Assembly (NCBI RefSeq): GCF_958450345.1
Contig: NC_088784.1
Coordinates: 40,734,278 to 40,798,277, forward strand
Direction: 5' to 3'
DNA length: 64,000 bases
Origin: Calliphora vicina
Lineage: Eukaryota; Arthropoda; Insecta; Diptera; Calliphoridae
The position numbers were made by a program, and so were the translations under genes. The stretch's first letter is position 1; each line of letters opens with the position of its first letter. Positions 1-12,072 of this stretch are shown in pieces. A model generated the notes under the pieces. It worked only from the letters and a program-made list of their open reading frames with translations, was not told the DNA's origin and did not search any database.

Positions 1-85
1 TTTTATTTTGGCTCTATCGCACTTAAAATTCAGTTGATGAAAAAAATTCAAGTATTTGTCTTAAATTGGTGGCCACCACTGTATA

Positions 86-300
86 TCTGGATTACTAAGT
101 CATTAATATAGACAATATGGATATCTAATGATAGATATTTCAAAGACCTTTGCAATGACGAATAAAAGACCATAGTAAGTTGGACCTACAATGGGTCCAA
201 ATCGAAAAAAAATATTTTTTAATCCGATTTTTTTTTCACCAAAAGTTTCTTTTCGCTAAATATTAAAAAAAAAATTAAAAAGCAAAAAAAGAATTATTTA
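86..300 (-). repeat. DINE-1/mini-me-like repeat fragment
   Basis: The segment carries the tract 'gacaatatggatatctaatg' and the following 'aagaccatagtaagttgga' block that recur in the copies near 31300, 36760 and (reverse strand) 30300, 37600 and 41340. Neither terminal hairpin is present, so this is an internal fragment. Strand assignment is only relative to the other copies and is weak. Confidence 0.6.
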
Positions 301-700
301 CCTATGCTGATGATGTTTCTGTAGCTGTTTCCGGAATCACCTGGCGGATCTATCACAATGGCTACATACCTTAATAATGCTGGGAAAGCGGAACTCGCGC
401 ACTTTTAAAGAAAGTACAAGTTAGCTTCTTTTTCATTACCGCCCCTCAAGGAGAAGAACTTAAGCTCTCGGATAGTGCGAAGTTTCTGAGTATCATTCTA
501 AACTCCAAACTGGCCTGGAACTGAATATCCAAGCGAGGACGTCATATGCTCTTATTGCCATAAATGCTTGCAGAAGAGCTGGGATATATGCTATTTATTG
601 TACACTGGTTTGGTGGTTGGAACTTGGTACGGAACTATCGAAAGGATCCAGCAGACTTCTGCCCTAATTATCACCTGCTGATCTCCAAAATTCAGAGGTG
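295..700 (+). pseudogene. LINE reverse transcriptase fragment (degenerate)
   Basis: Conceptual translation on the plus strand gives a Y-A-D-D box near 303-314 followed by V-S-V-A-V, then, in changing frames, AKFLSIILNSKLAW near 478-525 and a Y-A-L-I-A-I-N-A-C-R-R-A-G stretch near 546-590. These are the active-site and thumb landmarks of reverse transcriptases from R1/Loa/I-type non-LTR retrotransposons. Several frameshifts and stops make it a relic. The closest clade cannot be decided from so short a piece. Confidence 0.6.
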
Positions 701-900
701 AAAAAATTCAAAACTGTGGATCTAGTATCCCTGTGAACATTGACTATAGCACGCCCATATCCTTTCCAAAACTATCGATCCTGTAGACTGCCTAATGATC
801 ACCTTCTAATTTCATAGCCAAACAGTTGGTCTTATATTCAGCGGTGAGGATCTAAACTGTGGATTTAATTTCCCAGTGAACATTGACTATTGCACGCCAT

Positions 901-2036
901 ACCCTTTCATGATACATTTAATGTATCGATCGTGAACGGAACACGTTCGAGATCTAAGCAGATGGTTTCAAGTCTGCAGGATATTCCTGACGGATTTGTA
1001 ATCTCAGTAAAACTGCAATTAAATCTCAATCTGTAGCTCGTTTCTGTATTTCTCGTATCGGAAAATTTCTCACATGAAGTTTGAAACAAAAAATTCCACC
1101 GTTTCTCGATGTGCGAGAAAAAAGTATTTCTGTATTTGAATGCAAAAACAGACAACACAGATTCTCTTCTTACTGGAATATTTCCAGTAATTAAGTGTCA
1201 AATGTTAGAGAAACTTCAACGAAAAAAGAAATTATAATAAAAACAAAACAGTGAAAAGCTAAAAAAAATTTAAAATGCCAAAATATAACAATTGTGTTTT
1301 ATTGATTGTCATCATTTAAATGAAAAACAAAAAGTAGCGCTTATAACTGCTGAATTTAAATTAAAATTTAGAATCACATTCTTGTGTACTTTCATGTGTA
1401 TACATATATAATTATTTTATTCGAACTCTGTGCTACTTACATTTTCGGCTGATTTGGGTTTCATATTTATACATACGAAATTAAAAATATCTATGTTTTT
1501 TAAAATTTAGTTTTTCTCACACCAATTTTAAATGTGACTTGTTTTGACAGTTCTTGTGAGAAACTTTTAGCAAAATATAGTTACAGAAACAATTTTTCTC
1601 ACATCCTTCCAATAATTGCTGGAAAATTATTTAAATGACAAATAATTCTCGCAAACTCAAGATACAGAAACACTTGTGCGAGAAAAAACATATTTTGTTT
1701 CATTTTACACTGCACAGCGGTTTAGAAACTTTTTTTTTTGGAAATAATTTGGTACCTTTGGAATTATTGGATATATTGTTACGAATAACAAATATTTGTA
1801 TATGGAGTTATAGAAATATGGAGCTTTTTTGTGGATCCGTGCTTTGCCTTTTTAGAATTTTCTACTCAAACCAAATTTTCAAAAATATAGCTGTCAATCG
1901 AACCATCTTGTTAACATTTAAGTAATGATAAAAACACATTAAAAAATTAAAATTTTTTTGTGTAATATTAAGATATCTGAGCTAGTGTTGGATTTGGTAA
2001 TCATTTTTGTATGAATGACCATCGAAATACATTTTG
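901..2036. other. Unassigned AT-rich DNA
   Basis: No gene was recognised. The stretch near 1721-1790 resembles, in reverse orientation, the stretch near 4830-4910 on the other side of the foldback element, so part of it belongs to a larger dispersed or inverted repeat. Confidence 0.4.
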
Positions 2037-4425
2037 TATATGGGGCATTTCATGTCAAGTGAACCAACTTTTGAAATCGATGTCTTCCGATCGGGATGAA
2101 ATTTGCACCAAGGTTAGCTCTATTGGATAGTAACTCAGACACAATTTTTCAACAACATCGGTCGAGAACTCTCTGAGTTATAGGGGGTAAAATTTTGACA
2201 ATTTGGTCAAACAGGGGTTTTTTCTTATCCATGTAACTTATTACCTATTGTTCTTAGCAAAATGTGTCCCAAATAGTATAGATAGCTATTTCTTCGATCT
2301 TTCGAAAAAAAATATTTAAAAAAAAAAATAAAAAATTTTTAATATTTTTTTTCCGAAATCAAAAACTTTTTTGACTTTTTTTTAAAATACGTCCTTTTTT
2401 TTTTTTTTTTTTTCTTAAAATAAAGTTTAGATATTTTCCTTGAACACCTACTTGGTCGCTTAGTGGGATGCGAGTGGGATATCTATCAAAATAAATATTT
2501 TGTAACTCAAAACATAAAATTTTTGACTTTTTTTGCAAAATCAAAAACTTTGTTGACTTTTTTTTTTCAAAATGGACCCTTTTTTAATCTTTTTTTTTAG
2601 GTCAAACAAAAGCTTAGATATTATCCTTGAAGACCCTTTTGGTCGCTTAGTGGGATGCGAGTGGGATATCTATCAAAATAAATATTTTTTAACTCAAGAC
2701 TTACAATTTTTGACTTTTTTTTTTGCAAATACGATTTTTTTTCCAAATGGGCCCTTTTTTTAAATTTTTTTTTGTAGTCAAAAGAAAGCTTAGGTCCATT
2801 CCTTTAAGATATTTTTAGTCCCTTAGTGGGATGCGAGTGGGATATCTATCAAAATAAATATTTTGTAACGCAAGACATACAATTTTTTAATTTTTTTTTG
2901 CAAAATCAAAATTTTTTTCCAATATGGGCCCTTTTTTAATTTTTTTTTTTGCTCAAAAGAAAGCCTAGGTCCATTCCTTTAAGATATTTTTAGTCCCTTA
3001 GTGGGATGCGAGTGGGATATCTATCAAAATAAATATTTTGTAACAATTTTTTAATTTTTTTTTGCAAAATCGAAATTTTTTTCCAATATGGGACTTTTTT
3101 TTAAAAATTTTTTTTTTGCTCAAAAGAAAGCTTAGGTCTTTTCCTTTAAGACCTATTTTGTCACTTAGGAAGATGTGAGTAGGATATCTATTAAAATAAA
3201 AATGTTGTAACTCAAGACATTCAATTATTGACTTTTTTTTTGCAAATTCGAATTTTTTTTCAAAATGGGCCCTTTTTTAAAAATTTTTTTTTAGTCAAAA
3301 GAAAGCTTAGGTCCATTCCTTTAAGATATTTTAGGTCCCTTAGTGGGATACGAGTGGGATATCTATCAAAATAAATATTTTGTAACTCAAGATATACAAT
3401 TTTTGATTTTTTGGCAAAATCAAAAACTTTTTTGACTTTTTTTTAAAATGGGCCATTTTTGTAATTTTTTTTTTTTGCTATAAAGAAAGCTTAGGCCTAT
3501 TCCTTTAAGATGGTTTTGATCGCTTAGTGGGATGCGAGTGGGATATATATCAAAATAAATGTTTTGTAACTCAAGACATACAATTTTTGTGTTAAAACAT
3601 TTATTTTGATAGATATCCCACTCGCATCCCACTAAGGGACTAAAAATATCTTAAAGGAATGGACCTAGGCTTTCTTTTGAGCAAAAAAAAAAATTAAAAA
3701 AGGGCCCATATTGGAAAAAAATTTTGATTTTGCAAAAAAAAATTAAAAAATTGTATGTCTTGCGTTACAAAATATTTATTTTGATAGATATCCCACTCGC
3801 ATCCCACTAAGCGACCAAAAGGGTCTTCAAGGATAATATCTAAGCTTTTGTTTGACCTAAAAAAAAAGATTAAAAAAGGGTCCATTTTGAAAAAAAAAGT
3901 CAAAAAAGTTTTTGATTTTGCAAAAAAAGTCAAAAATTTTATGTTTTGAGTTAAAAAATATTTATTTTGATAGATATTTCTCTCGCATCCCACTAAGCGA
4001 CCAAGTAGGTGTTCAAGGAAAATATCTAAACTTTATTTTAAGAAAAAAAAAAAAAAAAAAAAAAAAAGGACGTATTTTAAAAAAAACGTCAAAAAAGTTT
4101 TTGATTTCGGAAAAAAAATATTAAAAATTTTTTATTTTTTTTTTTAAATATTTTTTTCGAAAGATCGAAGAAATAGCTATCTATACTATTTGGGATACAT
4201 TTTGCTAAGAACAATAGGTAATAAGTTACATGGATAAGAAAAAACCCCTGTTTGACCAAATTGTCAAAATTTTACCCCCTATAACTTAGAGAGTTCTCGA
4301 CCGATGTTGTTGAAAAATTGTGTCTGAGTTACTATCCAATAGAGCTAACCTTGGTGCAAATTTCATCCCGATCGGAAGACATCGATTTCAAAAGTTGGTT
4401 CACTTGACATGAAATGCCCCATATA
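2037..4425. mobile_element. Foldback (FB-type) element with internal tandem repeats
   Basis: The outer ~320 bp of each side are inverted copies: the left end starts 'tatatggggcatttcatg' and the right end finishes with its reverse complement, and the match continues through the 'cttccgatcggg' and 'gagaactctctgagttata' blocks. Inside, a unit of about 170-190 bp containing 'agtgggatgcgagtgggata' is repeated about seven times in the left arm (near 2460, 2646, 2823, 2998, 3168, 3340, 3524) and three times inverted in the right arm (near 3630, 3810, 3990). The turn lies near 3565-3600. Long inverted arms built from tandem repeats are the hallmark of foldback elements. No transposase is visible, so movement would need a protein supplied in trans. 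Confidence 0.8.
2440..3600 (+). repeat. Tandem 170-190 bp repeats, left foldback arm
   Basis: Seven head-to-tail units share a conserved core around 'gggatatctatcaaaataaa' followed by T-rich spacers of variable length. Spacing between cores is 186, 177, 175, 170, 172 and 184 bp. The unit near 3168 is more diverged than the others. Confidence 0.8.
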
Positions 4426-6243
4426 TATAAAATATAATATACATACATATCTAGTTTGATTCATTCAAAATTTTTTTTGTTGGTATTTTTTTTGTTGATA
4501 GACTGTTTCTGATACGGCCCTTTTTACAAGTTCCAACTTTGGATGCGTATAACTTTTTACACGGAACAGATAACTGTTAGCAAGTTGTTTTTATTTTATT
4601 TAGAATTTTATCGCCAATATAGCTGATATTTTAAAAATAAATTTCGACCCTCCGTAGGCCCGCCATATCTAAAAACCAAGAAAAGATCGAGCAAAATTAA
4701 AAAAATAAATCAATAAATCTGAATATCTCTTCAACTAATAGAGATAACCTAAAAAAATTGAGACCCGAGGTGACCAACTTTGGAAGCTGAACAAACGTAA
4801 ATCAACTCGAAAACCCCTCAGCTCCAACCATGTGAAATTTCGTAACAATGTGGCTAATAGTTCGCGAGATACCGAATTATTTCCAAAAAAAAAGTTTCTA
4901 AACCATTGTTGCAATTCAATCGTTTCATGCGGAAAGTTTTTCAATCCGAGAAATACAGAAACAGGTTACTGTTGCCCACACGACATCCTCATTGGAGCAT
5001 GAGTGCCGATCTCTCGGGATCAGCTACTAATTAGCGAATAACCGTGCTAACAGAATAGTTGTTTTAGGAAATTAAATATTCTGTAGAAGGTGTCATGTTG
5101 AAGACGAGGGCACTCCGAATGCGTTTATTCGAACATCATGTTAGTTCCTCGCCGAATAGCATATCGACATGTAAAGGTCCTGATTTAAGGGACCGGAACA
5201 TGATCCTTTATGGTTTCACAAAGCAACCAATCCGTGGATATCATCGTTAACTACTTTACACAAAATTAAACTGTTAAGCCATTAAGGAAGCTTTAATTTA
5301 TGGTCGACACGACGGCACGATTAGTAAAGATAATGAATTTGACAGTTTTTAGTTAAATTTTTGTTGTGTTATGTGAAAACTTTAAAAAGGTTGGACAGAA
5401 TGTTCTGAAGCCATAATGATTTAATGAATTGTTTAGTTGTTAACAATGCTTGCCTTGAAAAAGAGCAAAAACCAGAGAGAGCAAAATGTGTGGGTAGCAT
5501 GTTTCACACACATTTTATGTGCCAGTACACCAGTCCAATAAATTACATACTTATATGTGGATGTACTATATGCACACCACACATACAAACTTTAACGCAT
5601 GCATCAATCTCATGGCATTTCCTTAAGGAAACCAAGAAATGGGCCAAAACTCTTGTAAACGAAATGTTTCCATGTGAATATTTACAGAGCGGGGGTGCAG
5701 TTGAGAGTTTTCATTAATATACGTTTGCTGTGTACTCGTACTACCCTCACCTTTAAAAGCTTCCGTTCGTTCCTCATTGAGCTGAAATAACTCGTGCGAA
5801 ATATTTTTGCACTCCCTTCCCTTTTGCCCCCAATTATCCTTGTTTGTTGATGTGTCATGAACATTTCTCAACATTCTTTGCGCTGCTCGCAATAATGGCT
5901 TTTGTCTTACAAGAAAAACAAGAGCAAATAATAAACTGTCAGTCAGTCAGGATACCAGAAGATTAAGTGCATCATTATTACCTAAAAGTGTTGTTAAGGA
6001 TTTTCGAAAGCAACCATCAAATGGGGTCAAATTACCCATGATTTCAGCAAACGGAATTCTTTACATAGTGAAAATGATTTTACTGTTGTTGCTCTTTCAA
6101 CTGTTTAATGATGATGGTGGTGTTCTTGAAAAAATTCTCATAATATTAATAATATAAACAGAAATCATTTATTTCAATTTAAGTGATACAAATTATTATC
6201 TTGAAACTCATACTCTTGCTATAAAATATCCTTTCTACACATC
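4426..6243. other. Unassigned DNA left of the LTR retrotransposon
   Basis: I found no gene, tRNA or recognisable element. The short open frames here lack family motifs. The part near 4800-4910 resembles 1721-1790 in inverse orientation. Confidence 0.4.
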
Positions 6244-9044
6244 TGTAATGTACAAAACGAAAACTCGATGTGAAAATGTTGCAATACCATAAACACATGA
6301 GATAAAACCTCCCATTACAATTTACTTGTAAAAACAAATAAAACCGCATTGGGTGTGGGCAGTTTAGAAGAGAGAGGACTGCGGGAGCCATTAAGTTGCT
6401 AGCAACAGTCGGATTGGGGTAGTTCGGTCCTTCCCTATCTAAATGCATGTTCAATTACAAAGTTTTTTATAGACTCCCTATTTTGTGTTTGAATAAAGAT
6501 GTCAGGACCAGGCTAACTAGATTACTTAATAAAAGCGAATTTTGCCCCAAATCTAGTCATATTGAAAAGTGATGCTGATGTTAATCGAATAATCTTAATA
6601 TATGTATCTCTCAATGATGTTGTTCGAGATACTGCCTCGTAACCCTCTCCTGCCATAGTTTCCTAGGCAAATTAAAGAAACCCCGAAATTAATTTATCAA
6701 TTATACATTAAACTATTGGATCCATTAAATGAAAACACCCGAAGATTTTAAATTAGCATTCCATTATAAAAACTGATTTATTCAACCCATTAAACATAAT
6801 TATATATCAAAAGCAATTTTATAAAAAAAAATATGATCTATTAGGAACTAATAATCTTGAATTGAAAAAATAATTAGAATAAAATATAAAACTATTTGAT
6901 TCATATTAATAATTATACATAAGTTCATAAAGGGTTAATAAATAATATTTTTCTTCTTTTAATTAATATTTGATGTTTGGCAAATCAAAGAAACAAAATT
7001 CAACATTTACATCGTTGTTATTGCAAAGAGATTTAATTAAAGAGAAAACAAAATCATGTAAAAGATTTGCGTTTAATTAAGCATATCATAATGAATACTG
7101 TAAATTAACATAACTTTACTCTTAATTGCATTATGATGAATGTTGTTTCTTAATAAAGATAATGCAAAATTATGATAATAAAAAAAATGTTGTAAACGAC
7201 TTACCGCATCATACCGATCTGATGAAGGCCTCCAACAAGAATTCGTTGATGTGGTTTCGAAGAATTTCTTTTTGATGTGTAATTTAAATATGGATTTGCA
7301 TTATTTTGTAGATTGCCATTTAAGTTAGTAATAATTCATAATAACTAAATATATGTTAGTTGTTTAGATAGATATATTGTGCAATATTAGATTTTAGTAG
7401 AACATAGATTAATTTAGATTTTTAAGTTTCTTCTGTGATATTAAATTAAGATTATAAATTTAAACAAAAATCTTCAAAATTTGCAAACATTTTCATTCTG
7501 GAAAAACTACAATTTGATTAACAATAACCACATTATTTAATTTTTGTGTAATATTTAGACTTTTTAATTCATTTCATTATTGTATCAAATTGTAAGTTTT
7601 AAGAAATTATGTTGAAGATTTTAAATTAGTAATGTTTTAGTTAAATTTAAATTTTGTTTTTTAAAATAGTTTGTGATATTAGGTTAAGTTACATATTTGA
7701 AAAATTCTGATTATAATAATATTTAATTAAATTTTTAGAATTTTGATGTTTAATTATGCAAAATTTTGAGGCTTGTTTAAAATGATTTGTTTAGATTAAT
7801 TTAGTTTTAAGACATTTTGTTTTAATTAGGTTATTTTAGTTTTTAACAAATAATTTTCATAATTTTAGGTTACTTTAGTGTTAATTAAATAGGTTTAAGA
7901 AATTTAGGTTAGATTTTAGTTGAGCATGGATTTTTATAAGACTTTTGGTTAACAAATGTTTAAATCATATTGTTAATATTTTTTGATTTTGTTGTTAGAA
8001 TTTTTGGCAAAACTATTATGTAGACTTTTGTTAAGCTTTTGTTCGTTATCCGGATTATCTTGCAGAGTAATCTTTTTTCTTATCATCTGGTTGTTGTCTT
8101 TAGTTGGTTAGAAATCACGTTGACAATTTGGATACAAGCTCCAACAATTTCCACTTTTTCACGAGAAATGATGTTTAATCGTTTATATCTAATGTTTAAA
8201 AATTGTGTCACATTAGAATTTAGAAATTTGTATATGATGGAACAGAATATAGTTACCTAATCTTCCAAAGATGAAAATTGTAGAGATCAAGATTCCCAAA
8301 TGTTCTTTCAAGTCTTAGGCCAGAATGCCTCTTACAAAACTACGAGACATGAAATGAAAACGTGATCCAGTAATGTTTTTCGAGACAAAATGCTCTATTC
8401 CAAAAATTATTATTCAAAATCGTTTAATATTCGAAATGAATTGAATTGAATAAAAAATATTACCCGATATCTGGATTGTTAAATTTTTTAAATTTTAATT
8501 GCAGTTGATATCTACTACACTTTATGTAATTTGTTAAATAATTTTTTCAAAAGCAGTTAACACGTTTTAGGTTTTATTACGTTGAAGTTAAAAAGCCAAA
8601 AGAAAGACGCAATTCAATTTTGCATTAAAAGTCGATTTTGATTCTAGAAATTTCAGAATACGGTATTAAGAATGGTAGAAGAAGAAGTATATAAAATATT
8701 GTTGTATGCAAATAGTATTAAATCGTTTGTTAATACTTTGTGGATATTACTTTTTGTTACTAGTGCTAAAAAATCGCTAAATAAAAATCACCATCAAAAA
8801 TATTATGTAGGGTATGTAAAGCAATTAAGATTGAAACAGAAAGTTTTCAGTCAATTGAATTAATTAACTTTGCTTGTATTTTAAAATTGTAATTATATTT
8901 TATAATTTAATTAATTTAATGTATATCCATATATTTTTGTTCATGCTTAACAAATCTAAAAGTGACTGTGAATGATAATGCAGTGCATCTGCTATAAAAC
9001 CTACCACAGCAAGAATAATGAGAAGTATATATTAAGATAAAAAC
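6244..9044 (-). repeat. 3' LTR (2801 bp)
   Basis: Identical in every segment I compared to 16127-18927, with a constant offset of 9883 bases. On the plus strand it begins 'tgtaatgtacaaaacg' and ends 'aagataaaaac'; read in element orientation its end is ...CATTACA, a proper CA terminus, while its start is GTTTTTATC, lacking the usual TG unless one flanking base is included. It contains no long open frame. At 2.8 kb it is several times longer than typical gypsy LTRs. Confidence 0.92.
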
Positions 9045-9609
9045 AGGAACAAAACAAAAGCTGAATACATCTGTTAAAAGTGCAAAGTCAAACAAAAACA
9101 AATGTGTAAAAAATTTAATAAAATTGATTGCTTAATAAAAACTAAAATCAAATAATCACTCGACATAATTATACTCAAAATTGTGGGTCGTGTCAGCAGA
9201 ATTACTCTCTTATAAGGTATGTAAAATGTTCTTGTTTTAAGTTTACGAATGATCATTAAACAAGTTAATTTGCATTTATATTTTTCAGACCAGAGGTTTT
9301 GAAAGTTTACTCTTGGGGAATTTTGTACTTCTGAGGACTGATGTTACAATCTACAAAAAAATATAAATTAAGCTGGTATTTTTATAAACAATTTTAATAT
9401 AAAGAGCATAGATTAAATTCTTTTAGTAAATATTTTGTATTTTAAGCAAAGCAAATGTGATATATTTGTATTTTATTTATACACCATTTCCAAATGAAAT
9501 AAAATTACTATTTTGCAGAAGTAACATAAACATTATTTTTTCCAACGACCATTACAAAACCAGAAAATTTTTGAGCATTGCGAGGAAAAATTTAATGGAA
9601 AAAGGGAGT
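9045..9609 (-). other. 3' untranslated internal region between pol and 3' LTR
   Basis: About 565 bp between the pol stop and the 3' LTR have no coding frame of note, so there is no env gene. I could not find a clear polypurine tract on the element's sense strand directly before the LTR, where one would be expected. Confidence 0.6.
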
Positions 9610-12072
9610 TTAAGGTCGTATATCCTTTCCATGATAGGTTCCTAATATTTTTCCTTGCATATCTTCTAATATGTAGTAGCTGTTTCCAATTTTTTCTCGA
9701 ATTCTTGCTTTTATAAATAAGGGCGATAATTTTGCGTTGAAACGCTTTTCAAAATTGCTTTGGGCAAAATTTCGCCGAAATATTTCTTGCCCTACATGAT
9801 AAGTCTGGGGTCTGGATCGAAGATTGTACTGGTGAGTATTCCGTTCATGGGCTTGTTTAATAGATTTTCGAATATTCTCCCGTACAATTTGAAGATTATC
9901 TTCATGAGCAATATTTGCCGAGGGTTCATCAAGTAGTTGTACCTGTCTTAGTAGGTTGTATGAAGTAGCGTGCGTAATCATATTAAATCCAAACAATGCA
10001 TAAAAAGGGGAGCTATTTATGGACTGGTGGTAGGAATTTCGAAGGGCACAACTGATATCGGTGAGCTTTTCGTCCCATAAGCGATGATCATTCTTCAAAT
10101 AAGCTCGAATTCCAGCAATAAGAGATCGGTTGACGCGTTCCGAAGCGTTGGATTGGGGGGAGTAAAGCGCAGTATAAATATGATTGATTCCGTTGACAGT
10201 CAAAAAGGCGTTGAAATCGTTGGCACGAAATTGGCTTCCGTTGTCACTGACAATGGTCTCGGGCACGCCATATACATGAAAGATTTGTTTTTGTAGAAAT
10301 TCTTGTATTAGATTCGACGTAAACTTTCTTAAGGGGCACAGCCAATGAAATTTGCTAAAGTGGTCCAATACGATTAATATACCAATGTAGCCGGATTTAC
10401 TACGTGGGTATGGGCCCAGTAGATCTATATAAAGGCGCTGGAATGGTCGAATTGATACGCTTCGATTGCCCATCGGAGGCTTCATCACAAAGTTTGGGGC
10501 TTTGGTGCTTTTGCACACTTCGCACTGTCGCACATAAATGCGAACATCTCGGACCATTCCAGGCCAAAAGAAGTTTCTCCTCAATAGATCTAGCGTCTTT
10601 ACCATACCACCATGGGCTGTTACAGGGGTATCGTGTGCTCTTGCTATGGTATCTCGTCGCAATCTTACTGGTACCCATAGTTTCCAACACGTTTGCTCCT
10701 GATCCTCGTTGCCATTGTAGTGATCTGTTCTATAATAAATGTATTTATTTATAATTTTAATATCTGGATATTTCACAGAGTTCTCATTGTATTTTTGAAT
10801 CAAATCGATATATTCTTGATCTGAAAAATGGGGTGATTCGAGATCAATCTCTGGTTCCACAGGTTCTAAAGCAGCAATGTCGTTTACTGGAATCCGAGAC
10901 AGGGCATCAGGGACCACATTTTCTTTGCCCTTACGATGGCTAATTGAAAAGTTATAGCCTTGTAGCTTAAACACCCATCTCGCCAGTCGCCCACTTAAAT
11001 CTGGTTGACGCATTAACCACAGTAAGCTGGAGTGGTCTGTGATCACCTCGAACTCCTGCATTTCCAAGTAACACCGAAATCGCTTGATAGCTTCCATTGC
11101 AGCCAAACATTCCCTCTCTGTGACACTGTAATTTCGTTGTGCTGAATTTAACTTCTTACTCATGTATGCAATTGGACGTTCTTGGCCTTCATCGCCCAAT
11201 TGCACCAGAACTGCACCTATACCGAAATCACTAGCATCACAGTGAAGGAAGAATTTCTTTTGGAAGTCCGGGTTTGTCAAGACAGGAGCCGAGGTGAGCA
11301 AGACTTTTACATTTTCAAAAGCTTTCTGGGCTTCATCTGTCCATTTAAACACCTTCTTGGTCGATAACACTTCCGTGATTGGAAAAACTACAGATGAGAA
11401 GTTTTCAATAAAACGACGATACCACCCCGCCAATCCAAGGAAACCGCGAACTTGTTTCAGGTTTTTGGGAATAGGCCAATCTCTTATCGCTTGAACTTTT
11501 TCCGGATCTGTTGTGATTCCCCCGTTTCCTATCACAAATCCTAAATAATTCACCGATGTTACACAAAATTTGGATTTAGATATGTTTAACGTGAGATTAG
11601 CTTTTCGAAATTGCGATGCTATACGTACAAGTACCTCTAAATGGGTTTCGAAATCTTCTGAGGCGATAACTAGATCATCCAGATACCCAAAGACACAGTG
11701 CCTTAAGTCCGGAGGAATGATTTCGTCCATAAGTCTGCACATAGTCTGTGGAGCATTACACAGCCCGAATGGCATAACTACAAACTGGTAGAGGGGCCGA
11801 CCCGGGACTGTGAATGCTGTCAGACTTTTGGACTTGTCATCTAAGGCAATCTGCCAGTAAGCATCCTTCAGATCCAGTTTCGTTATGAGATTCGCCTTTG
11901 GAAGCCTTGCGAATATTCCCTCAATGTTCGGAAGTGGATATGCATCCTTTAAGGTTACTGCATTAACTTTACGTGCATCTAAGCACAATCGGACTTTGTT
12001 TGGTTTTACAACCAAACGCATTGGTGAACTCCAGGGGGATGTGGAAGGTTCTATCACCCCTAGCGCCAACAT
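9610..12072 (-). CDS. pol: Pol, part 2: reverse transcriptase, RNase H, integrase
   Basis: This 820-codon frame encodes the replication and integration enzymes of the retrotransposon. The reverse transcriptase has motif A aspartate D67 in LDLKDAY and the catalytic YLDD box at residues 130-133. RNase H follows with D279 (CDASD), E321, D346 and D389. Integrase begins with an H480/H487...C517/C520 zinc-binding module and has the catalytic triad D550, D610 and E645. The frame starts directly at the 'MLALGVIEPSTSPWSSP' block, which in Ty3/gypsy Pol normally follows the protease region without a break. The first ATG is therefore not a natural start: the upstream protease frame ends at 12060 in a different register, so this copy carries a frameshift here. 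The 3' end lies just before the 3' LTR region. All catalytic residues that I can check are intact. Confidence 0.92.
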   Translation of the reverse strand: MLALGVIEPSTSPWSSPMRLVVKPNKVRLCLDARKVNAVTLKDAYPLPNIEGIFARLPKANLITKLDLKDAYWQIALDDKSKSLTAFTVPGRPLYQFVVMPFGLCNAPQTMCRLMDEIIPPDLRHCVFGYLDDLVIASEDFETHLEVLVRIASQFRKANLTLNISKSKFCVTSVNYLGFVIGNGGITTDPEKVQAIRDWPIPKNLKQVRGFLGLAGWYRRFIENFSSVVFPITEVLSTKKVFKWTDEAQKAFENVKVLLTSAPVLTNPDFQKKFFLHCDASDFGIGAVLVQLGDEGQERPIAYMSKKLNSAQRNYSVTERECLAAMEAIKRFRCYLEMQEFEVITDHSSLLWLMRQPDLSGRLARWVFKLQGYNFSISHRKGKENVVPDALSRIPVNDIAALEPVEPEIDLESPHFSDQEYIDLIQKYNENSVKYPDIKIINKYIYYRTDHYNGNEDQEQTCWKLWVPVRLRRDTIARAHDTPVTAHGGMVKTLDLLRRNFFWPGMVRDVRIYVRQCEVCKSTKAPNFVMKPPMGNRSVSIRPFQRLYIDLLGPYPRSKSGYIGILIVLDHFSKFHWLCPLRKFTSNLIQEFLQKQIFHVYGVPETIVSDNGSQFRANDFNAFLTVNGINHIYTALYSPQSNASERVNRSLIAGIRAYLKNDHRLWDEKLTDISCALRNSYHQSINSSPFYALFGFNMITHATSYNLLRQVQLLDEPSANIAHEDNLQIVRENIRKSIKQAHERNTHQYNLRSRPQTYHVGQEIFRRNFAQSNFEKRFNAKLSPLFIKARIREKIGNSYYILEDMQGKILGTYHGKDIRP

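Noticed and set aside
5424..5892. Open frames on both strands near 5.4-5.9 kb, considered as a small gene
   Set aside because: No start context, splice pattern or family motif; the opposite-strand frames are equally long.
8039..8863. Small open frames inside the LTRs (repeated at 17922-18746)
   Set aside because: They are present only because the LTR is duplicated. Low-complexity translations with no motif.
9045..9609. Possible env gene after pol
   Set aside because: The interval is only about 565 bp with no open frame encoding a signal peptide or transmembrane protein.
10084..10754. Plus-strand open frames within the retrotransposon pol
   Set aside because: They overlap the integrase coding region on the other strand and have no family motifs.
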